A stretch of DNA of 64,000 nt from Brevundimonas subvibrioides. GTDB lineage: Bacteria > Pseudomonadota > Alphaproteobacteria > Caulobacterales > Caulobacteraceae. Position 1 is the stretch's first letter. Each line of letters opens with the position of its first letter. Positions 15,949-24,930 of the stretch are shown in pieces. The DNA is taken from assembly GCF_002280785.1 (NCBI RefSeq), contig NZ_NCEQ01000007.1, forward strand, positions 495,147-559,146, written 5' to 3'. Under the pieces are notes generated by a model, which saw only the letters and a program-made list of their open reading frames with translations, was not told the DNA's origin and searched no databases. Position numbers and translations under genes: made by a program.

Positions 15949-16065
15949 TTAGATCGGCGCAGTCAGCCAGCCGATCGCGCCGGCGCCGCCGACAGCCCCC
16001 GCGACCACGGCGATCGCCACCGCGATCCGTACGTTGCGGCTCATGAACCCCAGAATACCAGCCAT
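15949..16065 (-). CDS. Small single-pass membrane protein, 38 residues
   Basis: Reads MAGILGFMSRNVRIAVAIAV at the N-terminus, continues through a glycine/alanine-rich hydrophobic stretch and ends IGWLTAPI. One membrane helix (about 12-33) follows two positive charges (R10, R13), so the C-terminus is probably outside. The start ATG is preceded by a near-perfect ribosome site, GGAGG, 5 bases upstream, which is the main reason to call it. I do not recognise a family. It is isolated between tRNA-Cys and the TrmH-type gene. Confidence 0.6.
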   Translation of the reverse strand: MAGILGFMSRNVRIAVAIAVVAGAVGGAGAIGWLTAPI

Positions 16066-16152
16066 GTCGTCCTCCCCGGACCTCCATAGCGGCATGGAAA
16101 TCGGCGTTCATCAAGGTGCATGAAACGTTAACGCGCTGAAATCACGCAACTG

Positions 16153-16968
16153 TCAGCGAATCGACACGGCGGTGACTTGGTACAGGGCGAGGCCGCTGGT
16201 CACGGCGACGTTCAGGGAGTCGAAACCACCGGCCATGGGGATGCCCACGGTCCGGACGCGCGCCATGATCTCCGACGGCAAACCCGGCCCTTCCGAGCCG
16301 ACCAGAATGGCTTTGCGGCCGCCGCCCGTCAGCCCCGCCAGCGGCTCCGTTGCGCCGGGCGACAGGGCGACGACCTCGAATCGCGCCGCCTGCAGGGCCA
16401 CGATCAGCTGTTCCAGAGGGACGGCATGGGCGCTCGGCGTCCTCAGCACCGCGCCGACCGAAACCCGGATGGCCTTGCGATAGAAGGGATCGCAGCAGCG
16501 TTCGTCTCTGAGCACCGCCGCCGCCCCGAACGCCGCCGCATTGCGGAACAGGCCGCCCATGTTGTCGTGGTTGCCGATCCCTGCGCAGGCAAGCACCACA
16601 CATTCCTCCGGCAGATCCGCCAGTGTCTCGGCGACGGTCCGCTCGACCGGCTTCTCGCCGAGGGCCAGCAGGCCGCGATGCAGGTGGAAGCCGGCGATGG
16701 CGTCCATCACCGCCTGCGACGCCGCATAGACCGGCGCCTCGCCCGCCGCCGCGACCAGCTCGCCCTGGGCCTCGAGTCGATTCGCAGCGATCAGCAACGA
16801 ACGGGCTCTGCACAGAGACGCCGGCGACAGCAGGGTGCGGATCACCACCTCTCCTTCCGCCACGAACAGGCCTTCGCGGCCGGTCAGGTCGCGTTCGCGG
16901 ATATCGCGATAGGCGGCCACGCGAGGATCAGCGGGATCGTCGATGAACTGAATGGCGATGGCTGACAT
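16153..16968 (-). CDS. TrmH/SpoU-family RNA 2'-O-methyltransferase
   Basis: 271 residues. An N-terminal substrate-binding domain (EGLFVAEGEVVIRTLL) is followed by a SPOUT domain. The SPOUT motifs are ACAGIGNHDNMGGLFRNAAAFG (motif 1), ILVGSEGPGLPSEI (motif 2) and SLNVAVTSGLALYQV (motif 3). It should 2'-O-methylate a ribose in rRNA or tRNA; the target is unknown. The frame is open further upstream across tRNA-Asn, so I chose the ATG at 16968 (MSAIAIQFIDDPADPRV), which gives the normal domain start. Confidence 0.88.
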   Translation of the reverse strand: MSAIAIQFIDDPADPRVAAYRDIRERDLTGREGLFVAEGEVVIRTLLSPASLCRARSLLIAANRLEAQGELVAAAGEAPVYAASQAVMDAIAGFHLHRGLLALGEKPVERTVAETLADLPEECVVLACAGIGNHDNMGGLFRNAAAFGAAAVLRDERCCDPFYRKAIRVSVGAVLRTPSAHAVPLEQLIVALQAARFEVVALSPGATEPLAGLTGGGRKAILVGSEGPGLPSEIMARVRTVGIPMAGGFDSLNVAVTSGLALYQVTAVSIR

Positions 16969-17024
16969 TTCCCGTTGCACAATCAAGAAGGCCGCTGCTA
17001 TAGGCCCGCCTCCCGAGCCCCTGT

Positions 17025-17099
17025 TCCGCGGTAGCTCAGTGGTAGAGCAGCCGACTGTTAATCGGCTGGTCGTAGGTTCGAATCCTACCCGCGGAGCCA
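17025..17099 (+). tRNA. tRNA-Asn (GTT)
   Basis: Acceptor TCCGCGG pairs with CCGCGGA. The D arm is GCTC/GAGC and the anticodon loop is CTGTTAA with anticodon GTT. The T arm is GTAGG/CCTAC around TTCGAAT, the discriminator is G and CCA is encoded. All stems are perfect. Confidence 0.97.
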
Positions 17100-17207
17100 C
17101 TCGGCGCTTTAGCCCGATTTCGACAAGGCGATACCGCCTTTCGGCGGCGAGCCCCCAGGCCAAGACAGACCATCAGCGCCGTCCCGGCCGCAACCGAGGC
17201 GCCGCTC

Positions 17208-18524
17208 TTGATTCTGCAATCCGCGACGACGATCGGGATCGACTTCGGCACCACCAACACGGTCGTCGCCCTGACCAGCGGCGATGGCGAGGCGGTCGTG
17301 ATTCGCTTCGAGGCGCCTGGCGGCGATCTGGCGACGTTCCGCTCGACATTGAGCTTCCAGCTTCACCCCGGTGCCGACGGCCGGACGCCCGAGCGGGTCG
17401 TCGAGGCCGGTCCGTGGGCCATCGAGGCCTATGTCGAGGATCCGCTCGACACCCGCTTCATCCAGTCGTTCAAGACCTTCGCCGCCAGCGCGGCCTTCAC
17501 CGAGACGGTGATCGACAACCGGCGCTACAAGTTCGAAGACCTGCTGGCGGCCTTCCTGCTGAGAGTCCGGCATCACGCGGGCGAGGCGATGGACGCCCTG
17601 CCGCCTCGCGTCATCGTCGGGCGACCTGTGACCTTCGCCGGCGGAGCGCCCGACGCGGATCTGGCCCTGACGCGCTATCAGACCGCCTTCGCCCGGCTGG
17701 GCTTCACCGACATCCGCTATGCCTATGAGCCTGTCGGCGCGGCCTTCTTCTTCGCTCGCAAACTGACCGAACCGGCCAATGTGCTGGTCGCGGACTTCGG
17801 CGGCGGCACCAGCGACTTCTCCATCGTCCGTTTCGAGCCGTCGCCCGAGGGGCTGCGCTCCACGCCGCTCGCACGATCGGGCGTCGGTGTGGCCGGCGAC
17901 GCTTTCGACTACCGGATCATCGACCAGCTGGTGTCGCCGGCGCTCGGCAAGGGCGGCTCATACCGGACGCTCGGCAAGACCCTGCCCATCCCCCAGCGCT
18001 ACTACGCCGCCTTCGCGCGCTGGGATCAGTTGGCCCTGCTGCGCGCCTCGCGCGACATGAAGGACATCCGAGCCATGGCCCGGATCGCCGAGGAACCCGG
18101 GAAGGTCGCGCGCCTCATCGAGGTGCTCGACGACAACCACGGCTACGCCCTCTACCAGGCGATCTCGCACCTCAAGATGGACCTGTCGCGCGACGAGAGC
18201 GCGACCTTCGTTTTCGACGCCGGATCGATTCGTCTGGAAGCGCCGGTCGCCCGATCGGAGTTCGAAGCCTGGATCGCACCCGAGCTGGCCGCCATCGAGG
18301 CGGCCGTCGACAGGGCGATTGAGGAATCCGGCCTGCGCCCGGACCAGATCGACCGCATCTTCCTGACCGGCGGCACCTCCTTCGTCCCGGCGGTGCGCGA
18401 CATCTTCAACCGGCGGTTCGACCCTGCGAAGATCGAGACTGGCGGCGAGTTCGAGTCCATCGCCTCGGGCCTGGCCCTGATCGGGCGGGAAACGGACCTC
18501 GATCTCTGGACCGAGAGCCGCTGA
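17208..18524 (+). CDS. Hsp70-family protein, YegD-like
   Basis: 438 residues covering only the ATPase half of Hsp70, as in E. coli YegD; the substrate-binding domain is absent. Actin-fold motifs are IGIDFGTTNTVVALTSG (phosphate 1), VADFGGGTSDFSIVRFE (phosphate 2) and FLTGGTSFVPAVRDIF (adenosine). It is probably an ATP-dependent chaperone-like protein of unknown client. No ATG is near the N-terminus; TTG at 17208 is the best start and leaves 8 residues before the first motif. It is followed by the YcaQ-like gene after 40 bases on the same strand. Confidence 0.85.
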   Translation: MILQSATTIGIDFGTTNTVVALTSGDGEAVVIRFEAPGGDLATFRSTLSFQLHPGADGRTPERVVEAGPWAIEAYVEDPLDTRFIQSFKTFAASAAFTETVIDNRRYKFEDLLAAFLLRVRHHAGEAMDALPPRVIVGRPVTFAGGAPDADLALTRYQTAFARLGFTDIRYAYEPVGAAFFFARKLTEPANVLVADFGGGTSDFSIVRFEPSPEGLRSTPLARSGVGVAGDAFDYRIIDQLVSPALGKGGSYRTLGKTLPIPQRYYAAFARWDQLALLRASRDMKDIRAMARIAEEPGKVARLIEVLDDNHGYALYQAISHLKMDLSRDESATFVFDAGSIRLEAPVARSEFEAWIAPELAAIEAAVDRAIEESGLRPDQIDRIFLTGGTSFVPAVRDIFNRRFDPAKIETGGEFESIASGLALIGRETDLDLWTESR

Positions 18525-18564
18525 CGAGACATCGCCGAGGTCGCCGGATAGGGTCCCCGCGACC

Positions 18565-19764
18565 ATGACCGAACAGATTTCGCCCGCCCTCGCCCGACGC
18601 ATGGCCCTGGCCGCCCAGGGTTTCGGCAAGCCTCACCCCACGACGACAGGACGCCATCAGCTGCGTGACACGGCCCGTCGTCTCGGCGTGATCCAGATCG
18701 ACAGCGTCAATGTCGTCAGCCGCACCCACTATCTGCCCGCCTTCTCCCGCCTCGGCGCCTATCCGCGCGACCTGCTTGAGACCGAGGCCTGGGGCAAGAC
18801 GCCGTCCTTCTTCGAATACTGGGGCCACGAGGCCTCGCTTATGCCTCTGGAGATTCAGCCCCTGATGCGCTGGCGGATGGAGCGGGCGCGCGACGGGCAT
18901 GGCGCCTGGACCGGGATCAATCGCTTCGGCCGGGAACGTCGCGACTATATCGACGGTGTTCTGGCCGAGATCGAACGACGCGGCCCTGTGACAGGCGCCG
19001 ACTTCGCCACCGGCCCGCGCGGCAAGCCCGGCTGGTGGGAGTGGTCGGACGGCAAGCGCGCACTGGAGTGGCTGTTCTGGGCCGGACTGATCACGACCAG
19101 GACCCGGCGAGGCTTCGAGCGGGTCTATGACCTGACCGAACGGGTCATTCCCCCCGCGATCCAGAACCTGCCGACCCCGTCCGAACCCGACGCCCAGCGC
19201 GCCCTGATCCGCATCGCCGCCGAGGCCATGGGTGTGGCCACCGCCGCCGACCTGCGCGACTATTTCCGCATGCCGCTTCAGGACGCGCGCGATCGCATCG
19301 CCGAACTGGTCGAGGAGGGCGGACTGACGCCCGTCGGCGTCCCGGGCTGGAAAGGCTCGACCTATATTGCGCCGGACGCCCGCCGGCCGCGCAAGGCGCA
19401 TGGCGCCGCCCTGCTCTCCCCCTTCGACAACCTGATCTGGTTCCGGGATCGGACCGAGCGGCTGTTCGACGTGCGCATCAGGCTCGAAATCTACACCCCG
19501 GCGCACAAGCGGGCGCACGGCTACTATGTCCTGCCCTTCCTCGAGGACGAGGCGATCACGGCTCGGGTCGATCTGAAGGCGGATCGCCAGGCGGGCGTCC
19601 TGCGGGTCCAGGCGGCGTGGCGCGAGCCGCTGGCGACGCCGGAGACCGCGTCGAAACTGGCGGCGGAACTGATCCGGATGGCGGGCTGGCTGGGTCTGGA
19701 CCGGGTCGAGGTCAAGGACCGCGGCGACCTCGCTGCCGAACTGTCCGACGCTCTCCCGCGCTGA
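18565..19764 (+). CDS. YcaQ-family winged-helix DNA glycosylase
   Basis: 399 residues, DUF1006/HTH_42 family. E. coli YcaQ unhooks DNA interstrand crosslinks. Its catalytic QxD motif is present as Q44-I-D46 in GVIQIDSVNVVSRTHYLPAFSRLGAYP. The EYWGHEASLMP block (about 92-102) and the LLSPFDNLIWFRDRTERLFDVRIRLE segment in the C-terminal winged-helix part are conserved in the family. No LexA-type box was found in its short leader. It is likely co-transcribed with the Hsp70-like gene. Confidence 0.87.
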   Translation: MTEQISPALARRMALAAQGFGKPHPTTTGRHQLRDTARRLGVIQIDSVNVVSRTHYLPAFSRLGAYPRDLLETEAWGKTPSFFEYWGHEASLMPLEIQPLMRWRMERARDGHGAWTGINRFGRERRDYIDGVLAEIERRGPVTGADFATGPRGKPGWWEWSDGKRALEWLFWAGLITTRTRRGFERVYDLTERVIPPAIQNLPTPSEPDAQRALIRIAAEAMGVATAADLRDYFRMPLQDARDRIAELVEEGGLTPVGVPGWKGSTYIAPDARRPRKAHGAALLSPFDNLIWFRDRTERLFDVRIRLEIYTPAHKRAHGYYVLPFLEDEAITARVDLKADRQAGVLRVQAAWREPLATPETASKLAAELIRMAGWLGLDRVEVKDRGDLAAELSDALPR

Positions 19765-19770
19765 CGCCAA

Positions 19771-19798
19771 AGAAAAAGCCCGACGCGGGCGCCGGGCT
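19771..19798 (-). terminator. Leftward intrinsic terminator of the lipoprotein gene
   Basis: On the minus strand AGCCCG and CGGGCT form a stem around a GC-rich loop, followed by TTTTTCTTT. It lies about 60 bases after the stop of the leftward lipoprotein gene and just past the rightward ycaQ-like stop. Confidence 0.7.
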
Positions 19799-19856
19799 GA
19801 AGAGGTTCGGTGGTGGGTGTCCTCTGAGAGAACGCCGTATCGGTGAGCCGAATTGG

Positions 19857-20612
19857 TTAACGGGCCGTTGCCGGCTTGTCAGGGAACCACGTCGACTGGC
19901 GCCCGCCCCCCGGGCTCGACCAGGCGATGCTCCATCCGGCCCCGGCCCGGCGCAGAGTATCGGGCGTCGCGACCGCACCCGGAGCCGGAGCCGGCGCATA
20001 GGCCCGTCCGTCGATCGTGATCGGCGTCGTGCCGTCGCCGGATCCCGCCAGCCGCCAGCGCCCCTCATCGTCCGCCGTCACCGTGCGCTGAACGCTCCCT
20101 TCGATGACCACCCCGGTCCCGGCAGTTGTTCTTCCTGAGACGAAGACCGCCCGGCCGTCGGTGTCCACGGCGTCCAGGCCGGGGCCGGAATCCAGTCGTT
20201 GAGTGGGCGCACCGATGGCGAGGAGCGCGATCGGCGCCGAAGGGTCAGCTCCGATCAGGAGGCGATAGGGCGCCGGAAAGCCGGCCTGCCCCGCGCGCGC
20301 CTCGACGAGGAACAGGGTGTCATGGGCCGGGCGCGGCACGCGCAGCTCGAACCGCCCCTCAGCGTCGGCGCCCACGGCATAGGCCAGCCCCCCCGCGCCG
20401 CTGACCACGACCCGCCCCAGGGGAGAGGCCTGTCCGCGAACGATCAGCTCTCGCCCGCTCGACGCGACCGCGTCGATCTCGGGCGGCATGATCCAACCCG
20501 TTTCCTGGGTCGCGTCCCCCGCCGGTTGGGTCTGTTCGCCGCAGGCAGAGACAATCAGCGCAATGGCGCAGGCCAGGGTCGCTGAAAGCCTCGATGCGAT
20601 CGGTCGTTTCAT
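19857..20612 (-). CDS. Predicted lipoprotein of unknown function
   Basis: 251 residues. A lipoprotein signal with lipobox VSAC at about residue 24 (CAIALIVSACGEQ) is clear from the ATG at 20612; the open frame upstream would bury the signal. The mature part has two similar beta-rich modules with short Gly/Val/Asp phrases: ELIVRGQASPLGRVVVSG...GADAEGRFELRV and AVFVSGRTTAGTGVVIEG...TADDEGRWRLAG. This is an internal duplication resembling carboxypeptidase-regulatory or bacterial Ig-like folds. I do not recognise the family. It is divergent from the LOG gene. Confidence 0.7.
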   Translation of the reverse strand: MKRPIASRLSATLACAIALIVSACGEQTQPAGDATQETGWIMPPEIDAVASSGRELIVRGQASPLGRVVVSGAGGLAYAVGADAEGRFELRVPRPAHDTLFLVEARAGQAGFPAPYRLLIGADPSAPIALLAIGAPTQRLDSGPGLDAVDTDGRAVFVSGRTTAGTGVVIEGSVQRTVTADDEGRWRLAGSGDGTTPITIDGRAYAPAPAPGAVATPDTLRRAGAGWSIAWSSPGGGRQSTWFPDKPATAR

Positions 20613-20699
20613 CCTGTCCGCCGGGTCTGTAGGACTGTCCGCCCAGATAGACCGGCGCGACCGGCCTGTCTCCAATCTTGCGTCTCGTCTCGAGGGTTC

Positions 20700-21305
20700 A
20701 TGTCGGCGTCAATCCCCACCATCGCTCCGTTCGACGGCCAGTCGGTCTGCCTGTTCTGCGGGTCGTCCGACGCGGCCGATCCGATCTTCACCGCTGCGGC
20801 CGCGGCGTTCGGCGCGGCGACGGCGCGCGAAGGCTGGCGTCTGGTCTATGGCGGCGGCGGCGTCGGCCTCATGGGCGCCTCGGCCAGGGCGGCGCATGAG
20901 GCCGGCGGGCGGGTCGTCGGCATCATGCCGGCCTTCCTGCGCAGCCGCGAACGCCTGTTCGACGAGGTCGAAACCATCGTCGTCACCTCGATGCATGAGC
21001 GCAAACAACTGATGTACGACCAGTCCGACGCCTTCGTGGTCGCGCCCGGGGGCATCGGCACCCTGGAGGAGGTCGTCGAGCTGCTGTCGTGGAAGCGGCT
21101 GGACCTGCATGGGAAGCCAGTGATCTTCCTCAACATCAACGGCTTCTGGGAAATCTTCTTCGCCCTGATGCGCCAGAGCGTTGAGACCGGCTTCACCCCG
21201 CCCTCCTTCCTGCAGGCCTGGGTCGTCTGCGACACGGTCGAGGCGGCGATCGAGACGATGCGACAGACTGACGCCTCGCCTGTCTTGAAACATGACCAGC
21301 GATAA
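20700..21305 (+). CDS. LOG-family protein (TIGR00730), nucleotide 5'-monophosphate phosphoribohydrolase-like
   Basis: 201 residues with a Rossmann-like fold. Diagnostic motifs are CVFCGSSD-type start (SVCLFCGSSDAADP), VYGGGGVGLMGASARAA, MHERKQLMYDQSDAF and the catalytic PGGIGTLEEVVELLSW. LOG proteins release the base from cytokinin riboside monophosphates in plants; in bacteria they act on nucleotide monophosphates. The C-terminal third (FFALMRQSVETGF) also fits. It is a stand-alone gene. Confidence 0.9.
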   Translation: MSASIPTIAPFDGQSVCLFCGSSDAADPIFTAAAAAFGAATAREGWRLVYGGGGVGLMGASARAAHEAGGRVVGIMPAFLRSRERLFDEVETIVVTSMHERKQLMYDQSDAFVVAPGGIGTLEEVVELLSWKRLDLHGKPVIFLNINGFWEIFFALMRQSVETGFTPPSFLQAWVVCDTVEAAIETMRQTDASPVLKHDQR

Positions 21306-21355
21306 GTAATCATCGGTCAGTCAGCTCTGAAGTCCGTACCGTTTGAAAACGCGGA

Positions 21356-21388
21356 TTGACAGTTTTGAATAACAACGCACTATGTCGG
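21356..21388 (+). promoter_or_regulatory. Candidate sigma-70-type promoter
   Basis: TTGACA at 21356-21361 is followed after 17 bases by ACTATG within a noticeably AT-rich stretch. It lies about 50 bases upstream of the secreted-protein gene at 21437, and no other gene needs it. Confidence 0.4.
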
Positions 21389-21436
21389 TGTTGACGCTGG
21401 ACCCTGTCGGTCCGTTCCCTGCACCGGAGTTTCCCC

Positions 21437-21745
21437 ATGCGCGCCGTCCTGCCCCTGCTCGCCCTCTGCGTCGCTTTCGCGGCGGCTCCCGCCGTCGCCC
21501 AGGCCCCGTCCTCCGCCGCCACCCGCGTCGTCCTGGCCGACGCCTCGCGCGTCCCGACCCGCTCCACCGTCATCGACGGCGCCAACTGGCGTTGTCAGGG
21601 CCAGACCTGCACCGCCTCGGGCGGCGCGGATCAACCTGCCCCGCGCGCCTGCCGCCGCGTCGCGGCCCGCCTGGGCCCGGTGACCGAGTTCTCGTGGAAG
21701 GGCACGACCCTCTCGGCCGAGCAACTGGCCGTCTGCAACGCCTGA
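21437..21745 (+). CDS. Small secreted protein of unknown function
   Basis: 102 residues. A signal peptide (1-22, cleavage after AVAQA) precedes an 80-residue mature domain with four cysteines: WRCQGQTCTA, PRACRRV and a C-terminal AVCNA. Two disulfides are likely in the periplasm. The phrase TRSTVIDGANWRCQGQTC resembles short secreted proteins common in Caulobacterales that have no assigned role. It has its own promoter-like sequence and a strong terminator. Confidence 0.75.
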   Translation: MRAVLPLLALCVAFAAAPAVAQAPSSAATRVVLADASRVPTRSTVIDGANWRCQGQTCTASGGADQPAPRACRRVAARLGPVTEFSWKGTTLSAEQLAVCNA

Positions 21746-21747
21746 GC

Positions 21748-21785
21748 AAAAAGGGGCGGCCCGATGGGCCGCCCCTTTTTCTTTT
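21748..21785. terminator. Bidirectional terminator between convergent genes
   Basis: AAAAAGGGGCGGCCC pairs with GGGCCGCCCCTTTTT across a 3-base loop. The A and T runs give a U tract on both strands, serving both the secreted-protein gene and gltX. Confidence 0.9.
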
Positions 21786-21786
21786 G

Positions 21787-23136
21787 CTAGGCGACTTCGC
21801 CCTTCAGCCGCTTCTCGATCCGTTCGCGCCCGATCAGCGGCACGATCGTCGCCATGTCAGGGCCGTGAGCCTGACCCGTCAGGATGTGGCGCAGCGGCAT
21901 GAACAGGGCCTTGCCCTTGGCGCCGGTGCTCTCCTTGACCGCATTGGTCCAGGCCGACCACGCGCCCGCATCGATCACCTCCGGCAGCACGGCCAGGGCC
22001 GCCGCCGCGAAGGCCGGATCCTCGATCACCGGCGTCACTGGTCCCCGCACCATCCGCGCCAGATCGACGACGTCGTTGAACTTCGTCAGGTTGGCCCTCA
22101 CCCCGTCCCAGAACGTCTCGCCCAGATCGCAGTCGAGCGCCTCCAGCCGCGCCCTGGCCGTCGCATAGGGCATGGCGTGCAGGGCCTGGGCGTTGAGCCG
22201 GTCCAGATCCTCGGTGTCATAGCGCGCCGGCGACCGGCCCATCTTGTCGAAGCTGAAGCCCAGACCCAGGGCGTGGATGTCGGCGGCAACCTCCAGCGGG
22301 TCCGAGGTGCCGATCCGGCCCAGATGGCTGGTGATGGCGATGGGCTCATAGCCCTGCTCCCGCATCTCGGCGACCGACAGCGAGCCCAGACGCTTCGACA
22401 GGGCCGCGCCGTCCGCGCCGACCAGCAGCGGCATGTGAGCGAAGTTCGGAACCGTCGTGCCGAGGCCGGCGGCGATCAGAGCCTCAAAGATCTCGATCTG
22501 GGCGCCGGTATTGGTCGTGTGGTCCTCGCCCCGGATGACGTGGGTGATGCCCATGTCGATGTCGTCGACGACCGACGGCAGGGTGTAGAGATAGAGGCCG
22601 TCCTCGCGGATCAGCACCGGGTCCGACATCGAGGCGGTATCGACCTCTGCATGACCGCGCGACAGGTCCTCCCAGGCGACCCGGCGGCCGTCCAGCTTGA
22701 AGCGCCAATGCGGCTTGCGACCCTCGGCCTCGAACGCGGCCTTCTCCTCGTCGGTCAGGGCCAGGGCGGCGCGATCGTAGATCGGCGGCAGACCACGCGA
22801 CAACTGCACCTTGCGGCGGCGATCCAGGTCCTCGGACGTGTCCCAGGCCGGATACAGACGCCCGGCCTTCTTGAGCCGTGCGGCCGCATCGTCGTATCGG
22901 TCGAACCGCTTCGACTGGTTGTACCGTTCGTCCCACAGCAGACCGAGCCAGGTCAGATCGTCCTCGATCCCCTGTTCGAACTCCGGCGTCGAGCGGGCCA
23001 GGTCGGTATCGTCGATGCGCAGGACGAAGGATCCGCCCTGCCCCTTGGCGAACATCCAGTTGACCAGGGCGGTGCGGACGTTGCCGACATGCAACTTGCC
23101 GGTAGGCGACGGGGCGAAACGGACCTTGACGGACAT
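21787..23136 (-). CDS. gltX: Glutamyl-tRNA synthetase
   Basis: 449 residues. It charges tRNA-Glu. The class I HIGH-type motif is HVGN (16-19) in APSPTGKLHVGNVRTALVNW. The KMSKS-type motif is LSKRLG in DGAALSKRLGSLSV. The VIRGEDH signature is present (THVIRGEDHTTNTGAQ). Alphaproteobacteria often carry two GltX paralogues with different tRNA preference, so this could be either; the sequence alone does not decide. It is a single gene with a terminator shared with its convergent neighbour. Confidence 0.93.
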   Translation of the reverse strand: MSVKVRFAPSPTGKLHVGNVRTALVNWMFAKGQGGSFVLRIDDTDLARSTPEFEQGIEDDLTWLGLLWDERYNQSKRFDRYDDAAARLKKAGRLYPAWDTSEDLDRRRKVQLSRGLPPIYDRAALALTDEEKAAFEAEGRKPHWRFKLDGRRVAWEDLSRGHAEVDTASMSDPVLIREDGLYLYTLPSVVDDIDMGITHVIRGEDHTTNTGAQIEIFEALIAAGLGTTVPNFAHMPLLVGADGAALSKRLGSLSVAEMREQGYEPIAITSHLGRIGTSDPLEVAADIHALGLGFSFDKMGRSPARYDTEDLDRLNAQALHAMPYATARARLEALDCDLGETFWDGVRANLTKFNDVVDLARMVRGPVTPVIEDPAFAAAALAVLPEVIDAGAWSAWTNAVKESTGAKGKALFMPLRHILTGQAHGPDMATIVPLIGRERIEKRLKGEVA

Positions 23137-23265
23137 GGCTAGGGAGACCTTGAAAGCGAGGCGCGTAGGTCGGTCACGCGCCGCCCCAAGTCAAGGACAG
23201 CCGCGATCCGGCAGTTCGGTCGCTTTTCGGCTTTTCCCGCAACGATCTTGCGGCATAAGGCGTCA

Positions 23266-24309
23266 ATGACCGCGCCCGCCTCCCTGACCGTCGATCTGAA
23301 CGCGCTTTCGCACAACTTCCATGCGCTGGAAGCGGTGTCCGGCGTGCCCGTCCATCCGGTAGTGAAGGCCAATGCCTATGGCCTCGGCGCCGTTCCGGTG
23401 GCCAGGCGGCTGCTGGCAGAAGGCGCGCGGACCTTCTTCGTGGCGCGAATGGACGAGGGCGTCGCCCTGCGCGAGGCTCTCGGGCCGGAACCAGCCATCT
23501 ATGTGCTGGACGGCTGCGTGGGAGACGCAGCTGCGGCGCTGAAGGCTGCGGACGTGCGCCCGATCCTCAACCACGGCGACCAGATCGCGTCCTGGAATGC
23601 GGCCGGCGGCGGAGCCTGCGGGCTTCAGATCGACACCGGCATGAACCGCCTGGGCTTCCGCCCGGAAGACGCGCCGGAGCCGTTTGACGGACTCGAACTG
23701 GTCATGAGCCACCTCGCCTGCGCCGACGATCCGGCGGAACCGATGAATCGGCGCCAGCGCGACACCTTCGAAGCCGTTTCAGGACGTTATCCGGATGCGC
23801 TGAAGTCCTTCGCCAACTCCGGCGGCTGTTTCCTGGGTCCCGACCATGCCTTCGACGCCGTCCGCCCGGGCATCTGTCTGTACGGTGGCGGTCCCGAGGG
23901 CCGACCGGACGACCGCCTGAAGGCCGTCGCCACCCTGACCGCCGAAGTGCTCCAGATCCGCGACCTCCCCGCCGGTGAGAGTGTGGGCTATTCCCGCGGC
24001 TTCATCGCCGACAGACCTCGCCGCATCGCCACCTGCGGCGCCGGTTACGCCGACGGCGTGTTCCGCAGCTCAAGCCCGAACGGACAGGTCTGGGTCGCAG
24101 GCGCCCTGCGCCCGCTGCTGGGCCGCGTGTCGATGGACGTCATTGCCGTAGACGTCACCGGCGCCGAGGTCTCGGTCGGCGACAGCGTCGAACTGTTCGG
24201 CGCCAACCGCCCGGTCGACGACGCCGCCACGGCCGCCGGGACGATCAGCTATGAACTGCTGACGTCCATCGGCAACCGCTGCGAGCGCCGCTACCTCGGT
24301 CAGGCCTGA
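23266..24309 (+). CDS. alr: Alanine racemase
   Basis: 347 residues. A PLP enzyme that makes D-alanine for peptidoglycan. The PLP lysine is K34 in PVVKANAYGLG. The second catalytic residue is the tyrosine of CGAGYADGVFRS, and GRVSMDVIAVDVT is the conserved C-terminal domain motif. The ATG at 23266 gives the normal N-terminus; a TTG six codons upstream is also in frame. The 3' end overlaps the convergent lipoprotein gene by 10 bases. Confidence 0.93.
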   Translation: MTAPASLTVDLNALSHNFHALEAVSGVPVHPVVKANAYGLGAVPVARRLLAEGARTFFVARMDEGVALREALGPEPAIYVLDGCVGDAAAALKAADVRPILNHGDQIASWNAAGGGACGLQIDTGMNRLGFRPEDAPEPFDGLELVMSHLACADDPAEPMNRRQRDTFEAVSGRYPDALKSFANSGGCFLGPDHAFDAVRPGICLYGGGPEGRPDDRLKAVATLTAEVLQIRDLPAGESVGYSRGFIADRPRRIATCGAGYADGVFRSSSPNGQVWVAGALRPLLGRVSMDVIAVDVTGAEVSVGDSVELFGANRPVDDAATAAGTISYELLTSIGNRCERRYLGQA

Positions 24310-24917
24310 GGCGCGATCAAAGCCGGCTGTACGGTCGGCGGGGTGGTCGGGAAGTCGTCCACCGGATCCGGCAGTTCGCCGTCCGCCCCGATCGCCCCGC
24401 AGTCCATGTGCCACTGGCGCGCCAGCACCAGCCGCGCGCCGTCCCAGCGCCATTCGGCGCCTTCGGCGCATCCCGTCGCCTGGAGCCGGGTCGATCCTGC
24501 AAAAGTCCCGGTCGCAGCATCCCATGACATGTTCGACATCGCGTCCCAGGTCATCCAGCCGTCCGCGCCTTGGTACTTGTAGAACGGCAGAGGGACGTGG
24601 ACGGGCGCGCCGTTGTCCTCGGAAACATAGACCCGGCTCCACTGGTCCGCCGTGCCGGTCGAACAGACGACGAGCACGGCGACATCACCGCCTCCAAGAT
24701 CGACGGCCTCCACGGTGCGCTCGCTCTCGATCGGCTCGGGCAAGACGCAGTCCTCATCCGCCTTCACCATCGTCAGGGCAGAGGCCTCAAGGGCTTCGAA
24801 CCTGGCGGTGATCGCACCGTCAGGAGCCGGGCCAGAGTCCGTTGCGGTCGGCGTCTGTTGTTGACAGGCCGACAGCAGAGCCATCGCGGCCACGCCGCAG
24901 ATCGTGGATCTGTTCAT
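24300..24917 (-). CDS. Predicted lipoprotein, DUF1176-like (paralogue A)
   Basis: 205 residues starting at the ATG at 24917, which leads straight into a lipoprotein signal (MALLSACQQQ, lipobox cysteine near 18). The body has paired cysteines (DEDCVLPE, VLVVCSTG, ATGCAEGA, MDCG). It contains the motif VEAVDLGGGDVAVLVVC and a C-terminal EWRWDGARLVLARQWHMDC, which resembles the DUF1176 pattern. Function is unknown. It is 13 bases downstream of a same-strand paralogue that shares the LGGG-AVL-C and W-W-DG-RL motifs. Confidence 0.7.
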   Translation of the reverse strand: MNRSTICGVAAMALLSACQQQTPTATDSGPAPDGAITARFEALEASALTMVKADEDCVLPEPIESERTVEAVDLGGGDVAVLVVCSTGTADQWSRVYVSEDNGAPVHVPLPFYKYQGADGWMTWDAMSNMSWDAATGTFAGSTRLQATGCAEGAEWRWDGARLVLARQWHMDCGAIGADGELPDPVDDFPTTPPTVQPALIAPQA

Positions 24918-24930
24918 GGGGGCTGTCCGC

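Noticed and set aside
15908..16114. 68-codon minus-strand frame near tRNA-Cys
   Set aside because: It is another frame of the 38-residue membrane protein, which has a far better ribosome site and hydrophobic profile. This frame is Arg-rich and runs into the tRNA.
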